Notes: generated by a model not told the origin, from the letters alone. A stretch of 64,000 nt of DNA from JAFGPS01 sp964628465 (GCA_964628465.1 CAZVOA010000001.1:1-64000), one strand, 5' to 3'. Shown: positions 27,022 through 36,539, numbered from the stretch's first letter. Program-made: numbers and translations.

Positions 27022-29649
27022 ATGAAAGAAAATCAGGAAAATATTACACCTGCGATGAAACAGTTTCATCATTTTAAGAAACTGCACCCGGATTGCATAC
27101 TTTTTTTCCGGATGGGCGATTTTTACGAAACTTTTTACGAAGACGCCAAAACCTGCTCCAAAGTGCTTGGATTGACCCTGACAAGCCGGAGTAAGGGCGA
27201 AAATCCCGTTCCTTTAGCCGGTTTACCCTACCATGCGGTTGACGGCTATCTCAAAAAAATGATAACCGCCGGCTATAAAGTCGCCGTATGCGAGCAGGTA
27301 GAAGACCCGAAAACCGCGAAAGGCGTTGTAAAACGCGATGTCGTGCGAATTGTAACGCCCGGCACACTGACTGACGATATGCTGCTCAGCGCAAAGGAAG
27401 ATAACTTTCTATGTGCCGTAAGCCTTGGAACAAAACACTCCGCGTCTATGAGCTGGGTTGATATTTCTACCGGTCAATTTTTTATACAACAGATTGCCGA
27501 TGAAAAACTAATTGATGAGCTTCTTCGCTTATCACCCGCGGAATGTCTCATAGCAGATACGCGAGGCGAATTATTCGAAGCGGAATCGAAAAAATTCATA
27601 AAAGAAATAACACAATTAACTCATGCCGCGATTACCATTCGCCCTGCATGGTATTTCGAACCTTATCAGGCAAGGCAGCGATTGCTTAAACATTTCGGTA
27701 CAGCGACTCTCGAAGGTTTTGGAATTTCCGATAGTGACGATGGCCTTGCGGCCCCTGCCGGCGCGGTTCTGGAATATCTCAACGAGACGCAGAAAACCAC
27801 TCTTGGCCATATCAGAAGCCTGAAAAAAATAGAACAGAAAAATTTTCTGCAAATCGACCCGGTTTCATTGCGAAGCCTGGAAGTTCTTCAGACAATCCGT
27901 TCAGAAAGCGGCAAAGGCTCGCTTCTAAGCTGCATAGACGAAACCATTACAGGAATGGGCGGCAGAATGTTTCGCAACTGGCTTTGTATGCCGCTCTGCG
28001 ATGTCACGACAATCGAAATGCGGCAGGACGCGGTCGAAGAGGCACGTAATTCCGAAACAGAACTTCTCGATATTCGAAGACTTCTTTCAAATATCGCCGA
28101 TACAGAACGCATCGCGGCTCGTATAAGCACGTTTCGCGCCGTACCTCGTGACCTTGTCTCTCTCGCTTTTACATTGCGGCAAATTCCGAAGCTTCGTGAA
28201 ATTCTCCAGAAGTTTCATTGCGAAATGTTCGTGAAGGTCGCCGAAATGTGCGACAGTATGGACGAATTAGCGGAACTGCTCGAATCAGCAATTGAGCCGG
28301 AACCCCCTTCTCATCTTCGTGACGGCGGCGTTATACGTACAGGTTTTTCGGAAGAGCTTGATAAACTCCGCTCAATTTCACAAGACGGCCAAAGCTGGCT
28401 GAAAGAATATCAGAAAAAACAAATTGAGATAACAGGGATAGCTAATCTTAAAATCGGTTACAACAAGGTCTTCGGTTATTATATAGAAATAAATCACTCC
28501 GCCGCAGATAAAGTCCCGCCCGATTTTATCCGCAAACAAACGGTAAAAAACGCCGAGCGATATATTACCGAACAGCTTAAAGATTACGAAACACAGGCAC
28601 TAAGCGCGGCGGATAAATCAATCGAACTGGAGCAGCAGCTTTTCGACCAGCTCCGTGCGCAGGCCGCCCAATATATAAACCGAATGCAGATGCTCGCGGT
28701 AACTATAGCGCAATGTGATTGCCTTATGTCACTTGCGTACATCGCGAAAAGGCAAAACTACATACGGCCGAAAATCACGAATGATGGAAGCCTTGTAATT
28801 CACGAAGGAAAACACCCCGTGCTTGCGCAAACGCTCGGTGCGGAGTTTGTGCCGAATGATACACAACTCGGAAGCAAAGACGGACAAATCATTGTAATAA
28901 CTGGTCCGAACATGAGCGGCAAGAGTACTTATATCCGCCAGGTTGCGTTACTTGTTCTCATGGCTCAGACCGGCTCATTCATACCGGCGAAGCAGGCGGA
29001 AATCGGACTCGTTGATAGAATATTCACGCGGGTCGGCGCTTCGGACGAACTCGTTCGCGGCCAGTCAACATTCATGGTCGAAATGACCGAAACAGCCAAC
29101 ATCATCAATAACGCAACGGAAAAATCACTCGTTATTCTTGACGAAGTGGGCCGCGGCACAAGCACTTATGACGGACTGTCACTCGCATGGGCTATCACAG
29201 AGCATATCGCGAATAATATAAAATGCCGCACCCTTTTCGCAACGCATTATCACGAACTTACAGAATTGGCGGAACTGTTTTCCAATATAAAGAACTGCAA
29301 CGTAGCGGTTCGCGAATGGATGGATGAGGTCGTTTTCCTGCATAAAATCCTTCCCGGCGGCTCAGACAAAAGCTACGGCATACATGTCGCGAAACTGGCG
29401 GGTATTCCGAAAACGATTCTCACACGCAGCAAGGAAATTCTCGAAGAACTCGAAAGCACATTCCAGAAGGAAGCTACCGGCGAGCATCTTTCAAAACACA
29501 AAACAATAGAATCAAGCGAGGAAATCCTATTCGTCCAGAAAAACAAAAACGTCCTCGACAAACTCGCCTCAACCGACATAAACAACCTGACTCCCATAGA
29601 AGCAATAAACCTCCTAAACCAGATAAAATCCGAGATAAATGAAGGTTAA
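27022..29649 (+). CDS. mutS: DNA mismatch repair protein MutS
   Basis: MutS recognises base mismatches and starts repair with MutL. The 875-residue protein has the mismatch-contacting Phe34-Tyr-Glu36 in 'FFRMGDFYETF', connector, lever and clamp domains, and an ABC-type ATPase with Walker A 'GPNMSGKST' at about 628-636, 'STFMVEMTE' and 'LDEVGRGTSTYDG'. The length is normal for MutS1. The ATG lies 7 nt behind a TATAAT box, suggesting a leaderless transcript. Its last codons overlap a possible start of the TIR gene. Confidence 0.97.
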   Translation: MKENQENITPAMKQFHHFKKLHPDCILFFRMGDFYETFYEDAKTCSKVLGLTLTSRSKGENPVPLAGLPYHAVDGYLKKMITAGYKVAVCEQVEDPKTAKGVVKRDVVRIVTPGTLTDDMLLSAKEDNFLCAVSLGTKHSASMSWVDISTGQFFIQQIADEKLIDELLRLSPAECLIADTRGELFEAESKKFIKEITQLTHAAITIRPAWYFEPYQARQRLLKHFGTATLEGFGISDSDDGLAAPAGAVLEYLNETQKTTLGHIRSLKKIEQKNFLQIDPVSLRSLEVLQTIRSESGKGSLLSCIDETITGMGGRMFRNWLCMPLCDVTTIEMRQDAVEEARNSETELLDIRRLLSNIADTERIAARISTFRAVPRDLVSLAFTLRQIPKLREILQKFHCEMFVKVAEMCDSMDELAELLESAIEPEPPSHLRDGGVIRTGFSEELDKLRSISQDGQSWLKEYQKKQIEITGIANLKIGYNKVFGYYIEINHSAADKVPPDFIRKQTVKNAERYITEQLKDYETQALSAADKSIELEQQLFDQLRAQAAQYINRMQMLAVTIAQCDCLMSLAYIAKRQNYIRPKITNDGSLVIHEGKHPVLAQTLGAEFVPNDTQLGSKDGQIIVITGPNMSGKSTYIRQVALLVLMAQTGSFIPAKQAEIGLVDRIFTRVGASDELVRGQSTFMVEMTETANIINNATEKSLVILDEVGRGTSTYDGLSLAWAITEHIANNIKCRTLFATHYHELTELAELFSNIKNCNVAVREWMDEVVFLHKILPGGSDKSYGIHVAKLAGIPKTILTRSKEILEELESTFQKEATGEHLSKHKTIESSEEILFVQKNKNVLDKLASTDINNLTPIEAINLLNQIKSEINEG

Positions 29650-29650
29650 G

Positions 29651-30859
29651 ATGAAAAACGCAAAAGAACTTATTACTTTGGGGGAACATCGTAAAATTGC
29701 AAGTGATTTAATATATTTCCATTGGGATTATAAAGAAACAAAGCACGTCTCAGATTATGATGCTTTGAGATTCGCTTTATCGAATATAGAATATCTCATT
29801 TTTTCTTTTCGTTCTACATTAGTAATAGATGGTATTTGGAGAACATATAATTTGTTAAAAACAAAAGAAGCAAATTATAAAGTCAGGAATTTATTGTTGT
29901 TTAATCTAATTAAATTGATTGAATTCTCTATAGCCTATAAAGGAAAAACAATAGAAGAAATATTCCCGGGAATGTTAAAAAGACCCGATGTTAAAGCAGT
30001 GGTATTTACGAATGCTGGTATCTCATATCTTGAAGCTGCTTTTAATTTTGCGAATGAACTTGGTAAAGGAATTATTCTTAATTTGCAATCTGCTTATAAG
30101 AAATACAAAAAAGAGTCTCGTATAGTGTATTTTGATCCTTTCAAATTTTTAATAAAAACTCCGATAATTGATGATTTAGTGGTTAATCCAGAACCAGATA
30201 TAATAATAAAAACATGGTTTGAAAAAACAATTACATCGTTTCAGAAAGAATTTCCAGAGCAAGAATATTCTCAGCATAAAGTTGAAGCTGAATTTAATTC
30301 GGTAGCAAAACAAATTGAGTATGAATGGAATGAATGTAGCAAAATGGAAAGGCAAGAAGACCCAATAATACAAGAACAAAAACAAGTTATGACTAAAGAT
30401 ACAGAGAGTAAGAGTGAATTCCTTGTATTCATTAGTTATAGCCACAAAGACAAGCGATGGTTAGATGACATGCAAACTCATCTAACACCCTTTATCCGAA
30501 ATGAATCTATTAAAGTATGGTCTGATAAACAAATTGCTACTGGATCAAAATGCTTTCCAGAAATTCAAGAAGCATTACGTTCTACAAAAGTAGCTGTATT
30601 GTTAGTAACGCCAAATTTTCTTGCTTCTGATTTTATTCATGACCATGAATTGACGCCGCTCTTAAAAGATGCAGAAAAAGACAAAGTAAAAATCATCTGG
30701 ATTCCTGTTCGTGCATGTTCATATAAGGAAACTGCCCTACAACACATCCAAGCAGCAATAGATCCAGAAAAACCGCTTGCAACTATGAAAGCTGAACGTG
30801 ATAAAGCCTGGGTTAAAATTTGTGAAGAGATTAAAAAAGCCTGGATTGGAAATATTTAG
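29651..30859 (+). CDS. TIR-domain protein with unknown N-terminal domain
   Basis: This protein of about 402 residues ends in a TIR domain (about 255-395). It shows 'FLVFISYSHKDKRW', 'KVWSDKQIATGS', 'LLVTPNFLASDFIHDHEL' and the conserved glutamate near residue 333, in the place of the catalytic Glu of NAD-cleaving bacterial TIR proteins. Residues 1-240 are helical with no motif I know; they could be a sensor. An ATG at 29639 overlaps mutS, but AAGG before the ATG at 29651 is better placed. The AT content is higher than in mutS. DUF2442 follows after 1 nt. A defence role through NAD depletion or signalling is inferred from the family. Confidence 0.75.
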   Translation: MKNAKELITLGEHRKIASDLIYFHWDYKETKHVSDYDALRFALSNIEYLIFSFRSTLVIDGIWRTYNLLKTKEANYKVRNLLLFNLIKLIEFSIAYKGKTIEEIFPGMLKRPDVKAVVFTNAGISYLEAAFNFANELGKGIILNLQSAYKKYKKESRIVYFDPFKFLIKTPIIDDLVVNPEPDIIIKTWFEKTITSFQKEFPEQEYSQHKVEAEFNSVAKQIEYEWNECSKMERQEDPIIQEQKQVMTKDTESKSEFLVFISYSHKDKRWLDDMQTHLTPFIRNESIKVWSDKQIATGSKCFPEIQEALRSTKVAVLLVTPNFLASDFIHDHELTPLLKDAEKDKVKIIWIPVRACSYKETALQHIQAAIDPEKPLATMKAERDKAWVKICEEIKKAWIGNI

Positions 30860-30860
30860 C

Positions 30861-31118
30861 ATGAATTATATAATGCATGAACCATTAGCGTCGCGGCTTA
30901 CATTTGAAGACGGTGAGATGTGTGTCGAGTTAAAAGACGGCAGAAAGCTTATCGTTCCATTGGCATACTTTCCGAGACTTCTTAATGCAACCGACAAACA
31001 AAGGCAGGATTATACAATCAGCGGCGGAGGAACCGGTCTGCACTGGGAAAAAATTGACGAAGATATTTCTGTCAAATCACTAATGATGGGAATCTACGAC
31101 AGAACAAGCGGAAAGTAA
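30861..31118 (+). CDS. DUF2442 protein
   Basis: This 85-residue protein matches DUF2442: 'YPRLLNAT'-like 'FPRLLNATDKQRQDY' and 'GTGLHWEKIDEDISV' are the usual core and C-terminal pattern. DUF2442 genes are often found next to small partner genes such as DUF4160 in toxin-antitoxin-like pairs, but no such partner is seen here. The ATG lies one base after the TIR stop, so both are probably cotranscribed. A longer upstream frame from 30798 would overlap the TIR gene and is not needed. Confidence 0.8.
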   Translation: MNYIMHEPLASRLTFEDGEMCVELKDGRKLIVPLAYFPRLLNATDKQRQDYTISGGGTGLHWEKIDEDISVKSLMMGIYDRTSGK

Positions 31119-31160
31119 ATTCACAATAACTACCTAAGAAAAATCTTTCCTAAGTAAGCC

Positions 31161-31222
31161 AAACTGACCGATCATGAATAAAATAATACGTTCAGCATGA
31201 CAAAAAGGAAATTGGTCAGTTT
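31161..31222. repeat. Short inverted-repeat element (copy 1)
   Basis: A 12-bp terminal inverted repeat (31161-31172 AAACTGACCGAT with 31211-31222, 11 of 12 matching) brackets 38 bp that includes TTCAGCATGACAAA. The same ends and inner string occur at 44165-44346. It lies between the DUF2442 gene and the next small gene and encodes nothing. Confidence 0.6.
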
Positions 31223-31270
31223 AAGAAAGATATTTGCATACTCCAAATTAACGAAGTATAATAATTAATT

Positions 31271-31504
31271 ATGAATGAGAAGGATAATAAATCTGTACGA
31301 AAATGGATTGCAGGATGGCAGGCAGCCGCTCCTGTGCTGGAGAAACTGCGAAATGATTCTATACGAAACAGCAATACCGCTCAAGCGATTGAACAATTGT
31401 CAGACGCCTTTGAGTCCGCTTTAAGAAACTATCCACCCAGTACAACATCGGGACTGGTAGAACAGCAGCGTCTTTTTGCCAAATTAAGGAATCTCCCTAA
31501 ATGA
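31271..31504 (+). CDS. Small hypothetical protein
   Basis: This 77-residue acidic/basic helical protein begins 'KSVRKWIAGWQAAAPVLEKLR' and ends 'TTSGLVEQQRLFAKLRNL'. I recall proteins of this shape as conserved hypotheticals, often paired with a small nucleotidyltransferase-like gene, but none follows here. A ten-codon frame (31501-31533) overlaps its stop by ATGA and may be the truncated start of a lost partner. Function is unknown. Confidence 0.5.
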   Translation: MNEKDNKSVRKWIAGWQAAAPVLEKLRNDSIRNSNTAQAIEQLSDAFESALRNYPPSTTSGLVEQQRLFAKLRNLPK

Positions 31505-31559
31505 TCGAACGATTGAAAAAACTCAAAGATTAATAATTTTCATGGAAGGAAGAATAGTT

Positions 31560-32369
31560 ATGAATACACTAAAAAAAATCAATCTTATTGTTTTACTAAG
31601 CATTATTTCGACTTTGTTTGGCTGCTCAGAGGTTGGCATTACGGGCAGGAAACAATTCAATATCATGCCGGATTCGACGATGAACTCGATGAGTTTTCAA
31701 AACTACGGCGAATTTCTGTCTCAGAATAGACTCAGCACGAACGCTCAGCAGACACAAATGGTTAAGCGTGTCGGCGGCAAAATTCAAGCGGCGGTAGAAA
31801 AATATTGTGCTGATAATAACATGCAGGATAAACTTCAGGGCTATGAATGGGAATTTAATCTCGTGCAAGACCCGAATGTCAACGCATGGTGCATGCCCGG
31901 CGGAAAAGTAGTCGTATATACGGGACTTTTACCTGTAACTCAAAATGAGACGGGACTGGCAGTGGTAGTGGGCCATGAAATAGCGCATGCTTTCGCTAAA
32001 CACGGTGCCGAAAGAATGTCCCAGGAACTTCTCGTTGAAATGGGCGGCATTGCTCTCTCGAAAGCGTTGAAGGAAAAACCTGAACAAACACAAAGCCTGT
32101 TCATGGCGGCTTACGGAGCAGGCTCACAAGTCGGAATTCTTTTGCCGTACAGCAGGACGCACGAAAACGAAGCGGACCATTTAGGCATGGTATTTATGGC
32201 AATGGCTGGCTATAACCCGCAGGAAGCGGTTACATTCTGGGAACGAATGGCCGCGGCGAGCGGCAGTTCAAAACCTATGGAAATTCTCAGTACTCACCCG
32301 GCTGATACAACAAGAATCAATAATATTAAAAAACTGCTTCCTGAAGCGATGGCGTATTACAAACCATAA
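31560..32369 (+). CDS. M48-family zinc metalloprotease lipoprotein
   Basis: This protein of about 269 residues belongs to the M48 peptidases related to LoiP/BepA, which act in the periplasm on envelope proteins. The zinc motif HEIAH is at residues 139-143 and the third ligand is Glu202 in 'HENEADHLG'. A signal segment with lipobox 'STLFGC' suggests lipid attachment. An ATG at 31542 is possible, but GGAAGGA at 31544-31550 is correctly spaced for the ATG at 31560, and the shorter form gives a normal signal peptide. The next gene begins about 48 nt later. Confidence 0.88.
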   Translation: MNTLKKINLIVLLSIISTLFGCSEVGITGRKQFNIMPDSTMNSMSFQNYGEFLSQNRLSTNAQQTQMVKRVGGKIQAAVEKYCADNNMQDKLQGYEWEFNLVQDPNVNAWCMPGGKVVVYTGLLPVTQNETGLAVVVGHEIAHAFAKHGAERMSQELLVEMGGIALSKALKEKPEQTQSLFMAAYGAGSQVGILLPYSRTHENEADHLGMVFMAMAGYNPQEAVTFWERMAAASGSSKPMEILSTHPADTTRINNIKKLLPEAMAYYKP

Positions 32370-32417
32370 AAAGATAATCAAAACACTTTTTTTCAATAAT
32401 ATAAAGGAATAGGAAAA

Positions 32418-32687
32418 ATGTCTAAAAAAGAAAAACATATAATTCTCGGTGTACACATTACGGATAGAATTCAACATGCCCAGAAAGTTCAGGAACTTTT
32501 GACTCAATACGGATGCAACATTAAAACACGTATTGGTTTCCATGATGTAGATGGTACAAAATGTTCGATGAACGGCCTGTTAATTCTCGAACTGATCGGC
32601 GAGACAAAAACTTGTAATAAACTGGCGAAGGATTTAGACGCTCTCAAAGGCGTTGAAGTACAGAAAATGATTTTCAGCCATGACTAA
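32418..32687 (+). CDS. Small ACT-like protein (TM1266-like)
   Basis: The 89-residue protein has the beta-alpha-beta pattern of a small ferredoxin-like fold: 'IILGVHITDRIQHAQKVQEL', 'KTRIGFHDV', 'GLLILELIG' and 'ALKGVEVQKMIFS'. This resembles the TM1266-type putative regulators associated with iron-only hydrogenases, which is the best guess. No hydrogenase gene is in the window. AGGAA precedes the ATG and a terminator follows. Confidence 0.5.
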   Translation: MSKKEKHIILGVHITDRIQHAQKVQELLTQYGCNIKTRIGFHDVDGTKCSMNGLLILELIGETKTCNKLAKDLDALKGVEVQKMIFSHD

Positions 32688-32712
32688 GTAATTAGATTAT
32701 TTTTGTATAAAC

Positions 32713-32750
32713 AAAAGGCAGCCTTTATAATCAAGACTGCCTTTTATTAT
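32713..32750. terminator. Bidirectional hairpin terminator
   Basis: A perfect 9-bp stem (32713-32721 AAAAGGCAG with 32737-32745 CTGCCTTTT) has A-rich and T-rich flanks on both sides. It sits between the convergent ACT-like gene and PQQ-propeller gene and could end both transcripts. Confidence 0.75.
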
Positions 32751-32771
32751 GCAATTTAAAGTTAATTTCAA

Positions 32772-34157
32772 TTATTCAATAGTCAAAAGCGCAATGGAAG
32801 TCTGGTCCATAATATAAATTTTATTTCCTGAAACAACTGGATAAGCGAAAGTTTGGCCGGTACTAACCTGGTAGGTGGCCAATTCCTTGTATTCCTTATT
32901 ATTCGGTTCCAAAACTACCATCTTTGCGCTGCTTATTAAACCAATTAGAACTGGTCCGGCATCAACAATACTGCCGTAACCAGCACTACCCATTCCGCCG
33001 CCTCGGCCTCCGCCCATAGCTCCGCCTCGTCCGCCGCCGCGACCACCCGCTGCTCCACCGCCTCGACCGCCGCCAAAACCTGCTGGTGTAATTGTAATAC
33101 CATTGCCGGTAATTCTATCTGTGGCTGTGCTGGTTGAAGACTGTGTCCATGCTAATTTACCTGTTTTGGCATCAAGGCAGAAGTAATTATTACTTCTTGA
33201 AATAGCATAGAGAAATCCATCTTTCAGCGTTGGTGTATTATATTCTACAGATTCTTCCATATGTGTCCAAACGTCTTCAGCAGTAAATTTATCGCCGTCT
33301 TTTTTAATCGCGACAGCTTTTATACCTATATCATTACCGCCGCAGAGTATAACATTTTGGCCGTCAATAATCGGTGTTACGCATTGACGCCCCCTGCTGG
33401 CAAATGGAACTGTCCATAACAATGCCCCATCCGATGTTTTTAGCCCAACAACAGTATTAGCGGTCATTACAACAACCATCTTCGTGCCGTCAATAGTCAT
33501 TACATTCGGAGAGGAATGAGAAGTTCCCGGGCTGTCCCATTTCCATTTCTGGTCGCCTGTTTTGAGGTCATACGCAACAACCGCGGCATTTCCCTGCCCG
33601 CCGCCAAATTGCCCAATAACCATATCATCGACAATTACAGGAGACATGGCTGTATTGAATCGCGGCAGTTGGCCAGGAAAATCATTTTTATTCCACTTCT
33701 TTTCACCAGAAACAGCATCGAAACATGAAATCTCACCGTTTATGCCCAAGGTAACTATCATTCCGCTGGAAACAGCCGGTGTGCTTCTCGGCCCAGGGTG
33801 GTCTCTATCCGCTGAAATATTAGCTGGAGCTTCATAGCTTTTCTTCCAAATCTCTTTACCGGTTTCGACATTGAGGCAATAAAGAACCTCGCTGCCCTCC
33901 TTGCGAGTAAAAACATAGAGCTTATCCCCAACAAGAACAGGAGTTGAATCTGTACCTTCGCCCACAGTGATTTTCCATTTTTCCGTAAGTTTTTCAGGCC
34001 AAGCTGCGGGTGCTTTGAATCCGGTTACTTTGCCATCGCGATTGACACCAAGCCATTGAGGCCAATCCTGTCCAAAAACCATGCTTGAATTTAACACAAT
34101 GAAACAAGTTAGAAGCAATAATTTTTTGTGTTGTGCAATTTTCTTGAACATAGACAC
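32772..34157 (-). CDS. Exported PQQ-like beta-propeller protein
   Basis: The 461-residue protein has a signal peptide ('LLLLTCFIVLNSSMVFG') and then propeller blades with the repeated signature of PQQ/BamB-like repeats, for example 'YCLNVETGKEIWKKS', 'SCFDAVSGEKKWNKN', 'VAYDLKTGDQKWKW' and 'FCLDAKTGKLAW'. Such proteins bind cofactor or act as scaffolds; no quinoprotein active site can be assigned. A low-complexity Gly/Arg/Ala tract at about residues 360-391 interrupts one blade. Similar tracts occur in the GH2 enzyme of this window. Confidence 0.8.
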   Translation of the reverse strand: MSMFKKIAQHKKLLLLTCFIVLNSSMVFGQDWPQWLGVNRDGKVTGFKAPAAWPEKLTEKWKITVGEGTDSTPVLVGDKLYVFTRKEGSEVLYCLNVETGKEIWKKSYEAPANISADRDHPGPRSTPAVSSGMIVTLGINGEISCFDAVSGEKKWNKNDFPGQLPRFNTAMSPVIVDDMVIGQFGGGQGNAAVVAYDLKTGDQKWKWDSPGTSHSSPNVMTIDGTKMVVVMTANTVVGLKTSDGALLWTVPFASRGRQCVTPIIDGQNVILCGGNDIGIKAVAIKKDGDKFTAEDVWTHMEESVEYNTPTLKDGFLYAISRSNNYFCLDAKTGKLAWTQSSTSTATDRITGNGITITPAGFGGGRGGGAAGGRGGGRGGAMGGGRGGGMGSAGYGSIVDAGPVLIGLISSAKMVVLEPNNKEYKELATYQVSTGQTFAYPVVSGNKIYIMDQTSIALLTIE

Positions 34158-34382
34158 CTCCTTAACAAGTAAATGAAAGTTAATTTTGAATTGCCATTTT
34201 ATATGCCGAGTTCATATATTTTCTTCCAAAGTTTTTATATTTGATTTACTACGAATAGCTGCATAAGTGGTTCGCAAACTAAATAATATTCTGAAATATT
34301 TCTTTGAATTCTATCAAAATATTAAATCTCTATATATCCTACTTTGCAATAGTATATACAGGGATATGCTTTTCATTTTGAA

Positions 34383-36119
34383 TTAAAATGCTTCCGGGAG
34401 GATTTTGCGTGCGGCGTTGCGAAGGTAGCTTGTGATATGCCGCTCGGAAGTCATGCTCAGAACTTTTCTCGCGACTTTATTGCAGTCAGTTATTGTTACG
34501 CTTCTTATAATCTGCTTAATTTCAGGTATCATCGGAGAAGCAAGCGAAAAGGTTCTTACCCCCATTCCCAAAAGCAGCATTATATATTCCGGTTCAGAAG
34601 CGACTTCGCCGCAGATACTAAGGTCAATTTGCGCTTTGTGAGCATCCTGAATTACAGTTCGGATGAGTCTTAATACAGCGGGATCAGCGGTCGAGTATAA
34701 AGTCGAAACAAGTTCATTGCCCCTGTCAACGGCAAGCGTATATTGCGTAAGGTCGTTCGTTCCAATACTAAAAAAATCGACTTCCTTGGCGAGAGAGAAA
34801 GCGGTCAGCGCAGCCGATGGTGTTTCAACCATAATACCTACCGGCATCTTCCGATTATAATCGATATTTTCATCACTGAGGTCTTCCATTACATCGTGAA
34901 GAATCATTTTCGCCTGCATCAATTCCTGCTGGTTGGTAATCAGCGGGAACATCACTTTGACATTGCCAAGAACTGATGCGCGGAGAATAGCCCGCAATTG
35001 AATCTTGAACATCATTAGGTTTTGCAGGCAGAATCTAATAGACCTCAATCCCAAAAAAGGATTCGGCTCGCGCACAAAACGCTTGCTCTGGGTATATTTA
35101 TCGGCGCCGAGATCCAGAGTGCGTATTACAACTGGTTTGCTTTTCATTACTTTGACTGTCTGTGCGTACGCTTCGTAGTGATCCTGCTCGGTTGGCTCTG
35201 TCGTTGTATTAAGATATAAAAACTCAGTTCTATATAAACCTATACCATCGCCGCCCTTTTCAAGGACAGCTTGAGTTTCGCTGGGAAATTCGATATTACC
35301 AAGCAGCGTAACTTTTGTTCCATCACGCGTTACAGCCGGTTTTTCTCTTAACGTGTTAAGTTTATGTCCGAGTACTGTAAATTCTTCCTGGTATTCCTCG
35401 TATTCCTTAATGGTATTTTCATCAGGATTTACAATAACTATGCCGCGATTACCATCGACGATAACAGTATCATTTTCATTTACTACCGCGGTAAAGTCCT
35501 CAAGAGCAACGACCGCGGGAATTCCAAGGCTTCTGGCAACTATAGCCGCATGGCTGGTACGACCGCCTACGTCACTGGCTATACCTTTGACAAAATTTTT
35601 ATCAAAACCTGCCGTCTGAATCGGACTTAACTCGCGCACCACAATAATTACTTCTTCAGTTATTTGTCCGATTTCTACGCGTTTTTTGTCAAGAAGGTGC
35701 TTTAGAACCCTTCTGGAGATATCCGAAATATCAGCGGCTCTTTCGCTGATATACGCGTCTTTTTCGTTGGCAAAATGCGAGGCGATTTCACGGAAAGTAT
35801 TTGAAATGGCATATTCCGCGGTGACAAGCTCGGAACGAACTTTATCGTTTATTTGCTTCTGAAGGCTGCGGTCATGTAAAAAACGATTGTGTACGGCAAA
35901 TATATCCTTGATCTGGCTGCCTTTGTTTGTATATGTTTGTTCGAGATGGTCTAATTCTTCGATGGCATCCTTAAAGGCATTTCTCACCCTGCGAATCTCG
36001 CTTGTTCGCTGTAAAGGTTCGATTTTTCGTAAAGGGATTCGGTAATCCTCGGAATCAAGAACCTTTGATTTGGCGATTGAAATACCGGGCGAAACAGCGA
36101 TTCCCTTTTTAATTTCCAT
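34383..36119 (-). CDS. ptsI: Phosphoenolpyruvate-protein phosphotransferase (EI)
   Basis: Enzyme I of the phosphotransferase system takes phosphate from phosphoenolpyruvate onto His190 ('GGRTSHAAIV') and passes it to HPr. The 578-residue length is standard. The PEP-binding barrel shows 'RTLDLGADK', 'FSIGTNDLTQYTLAVDR' and a C-terminal 'ICGEVASE' with the catalytic cysteine. It follows ptsH by 45 nt. With ptsN but no sugar permease nearby, this appears to be a regulatory phosphorelay rather than a transport system. Confidence 0.96.
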   Translation of the reverse strand: MEIKKGIAVSPGISIAKSKVLDSEDYRIPLRKIEPLQRTSEIRRVRNAFKDAIEELDHLEQTYTNKGSQIKDIFAVHNRFLHDRSLQKQINDKVRSELVTAEYAISNTFREIASHFANEKDAYISERAADISDISRRVLKHLLDKKRVEIGQITEEVIIVVRELSPIQTAGFDKNFVKGIASDVGGRTSHAAIVARSLGIPAVVALEDFTAVVNENDTVIVDGNRGIVIVNPDENTIKEYEEYQEEFTVLGHKLNTLREKPAVTRDGTKVTLLGNIEFPSETQAVLEKGGDGIGLYRTEFLYLNTTTEPTEQDHYEAYAQTVKVMKSKPVVIRTLDLGADKYTQSKRFVREPNPFLGLRSIRFCLQNLMMFKIQLRAILRASVLGNVKVMFPLITNQQELMQAKMILHDVMEDLSDENIDYNRKMPVGIMVETPSAALTAFSLAKEVDFFSIGTNDLTQYTLAVDRGNELVSTLYSTADPAVLRLIRTVIQDAHKAQIDLSICGEVASEPEYIMLLLGMGVRTFSLASPMIPEIKQIIRSVTITDCNKVARKVLSMTSERHITSYLRNAARKILPEAF

Positions 36120-36164
36120 TATTCATCTTCCAGGTTTAACTTCAAGATTACCCCGGCCATTCTA

Positions 36165-36452
36165 TTATGGCAAAGGTTCACCGAAATGTTCCTTTTCAAC
36201 GAGTTCCTGAAGAGCGGTTATTGCAGATTCCGCATCTGGGCCTTCCGCTCTTATTTTTAGTTTTGTGCCGCAAGTCGCGGCTAACATACTCATTTGCATT
36301 ATACTTTTACCATCAACAGCGGTTTTGCCATTTGTCACGGTAATCCTGCTGTCATAACGATTCGAAATATCCACAAACTGCATAGCTGGGCGCATATGAA
36401 GACCATCAGCGTTTTTTATTTCAACTTCAGTTTCACATATCACCTTTTCCAA
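36165..36452 (-). CDS. ptsH: Phosphocarrier protein HPr
   Basis: HPr relays phosphate from EI to EIIA proteins. His19 in 'GLHMRPA' is the phosphorylation site and Ser50 in 'DGKSIMQMSML' matches the regulatory Ser46 of other HPr proteins. The 95 residues are slightly longer than usual owing to both ends. It lies between ptsN (87 nt upstream) and ptsI. No HPr kinase is seen in the window, so use of Ser50 is open. Confidence 0.95.
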   Translation of the reverse strand: MEKVICETEVEIKNADGLHMRPAMQFVDISNRYDSRITVTNGKTAVDGKSIMQMSMLAATCGTKLKIRAEGPDAESAITALQELVEKEHFGEPLP

Positions 36453-36539
36453 AATCAGTTCCTTATTGCATGTAGGGAAATCTCTTTAATATCATTAAAT
36501 CGAAATAACTGAAACAGATATTCTCGAATCAATTAGCTT

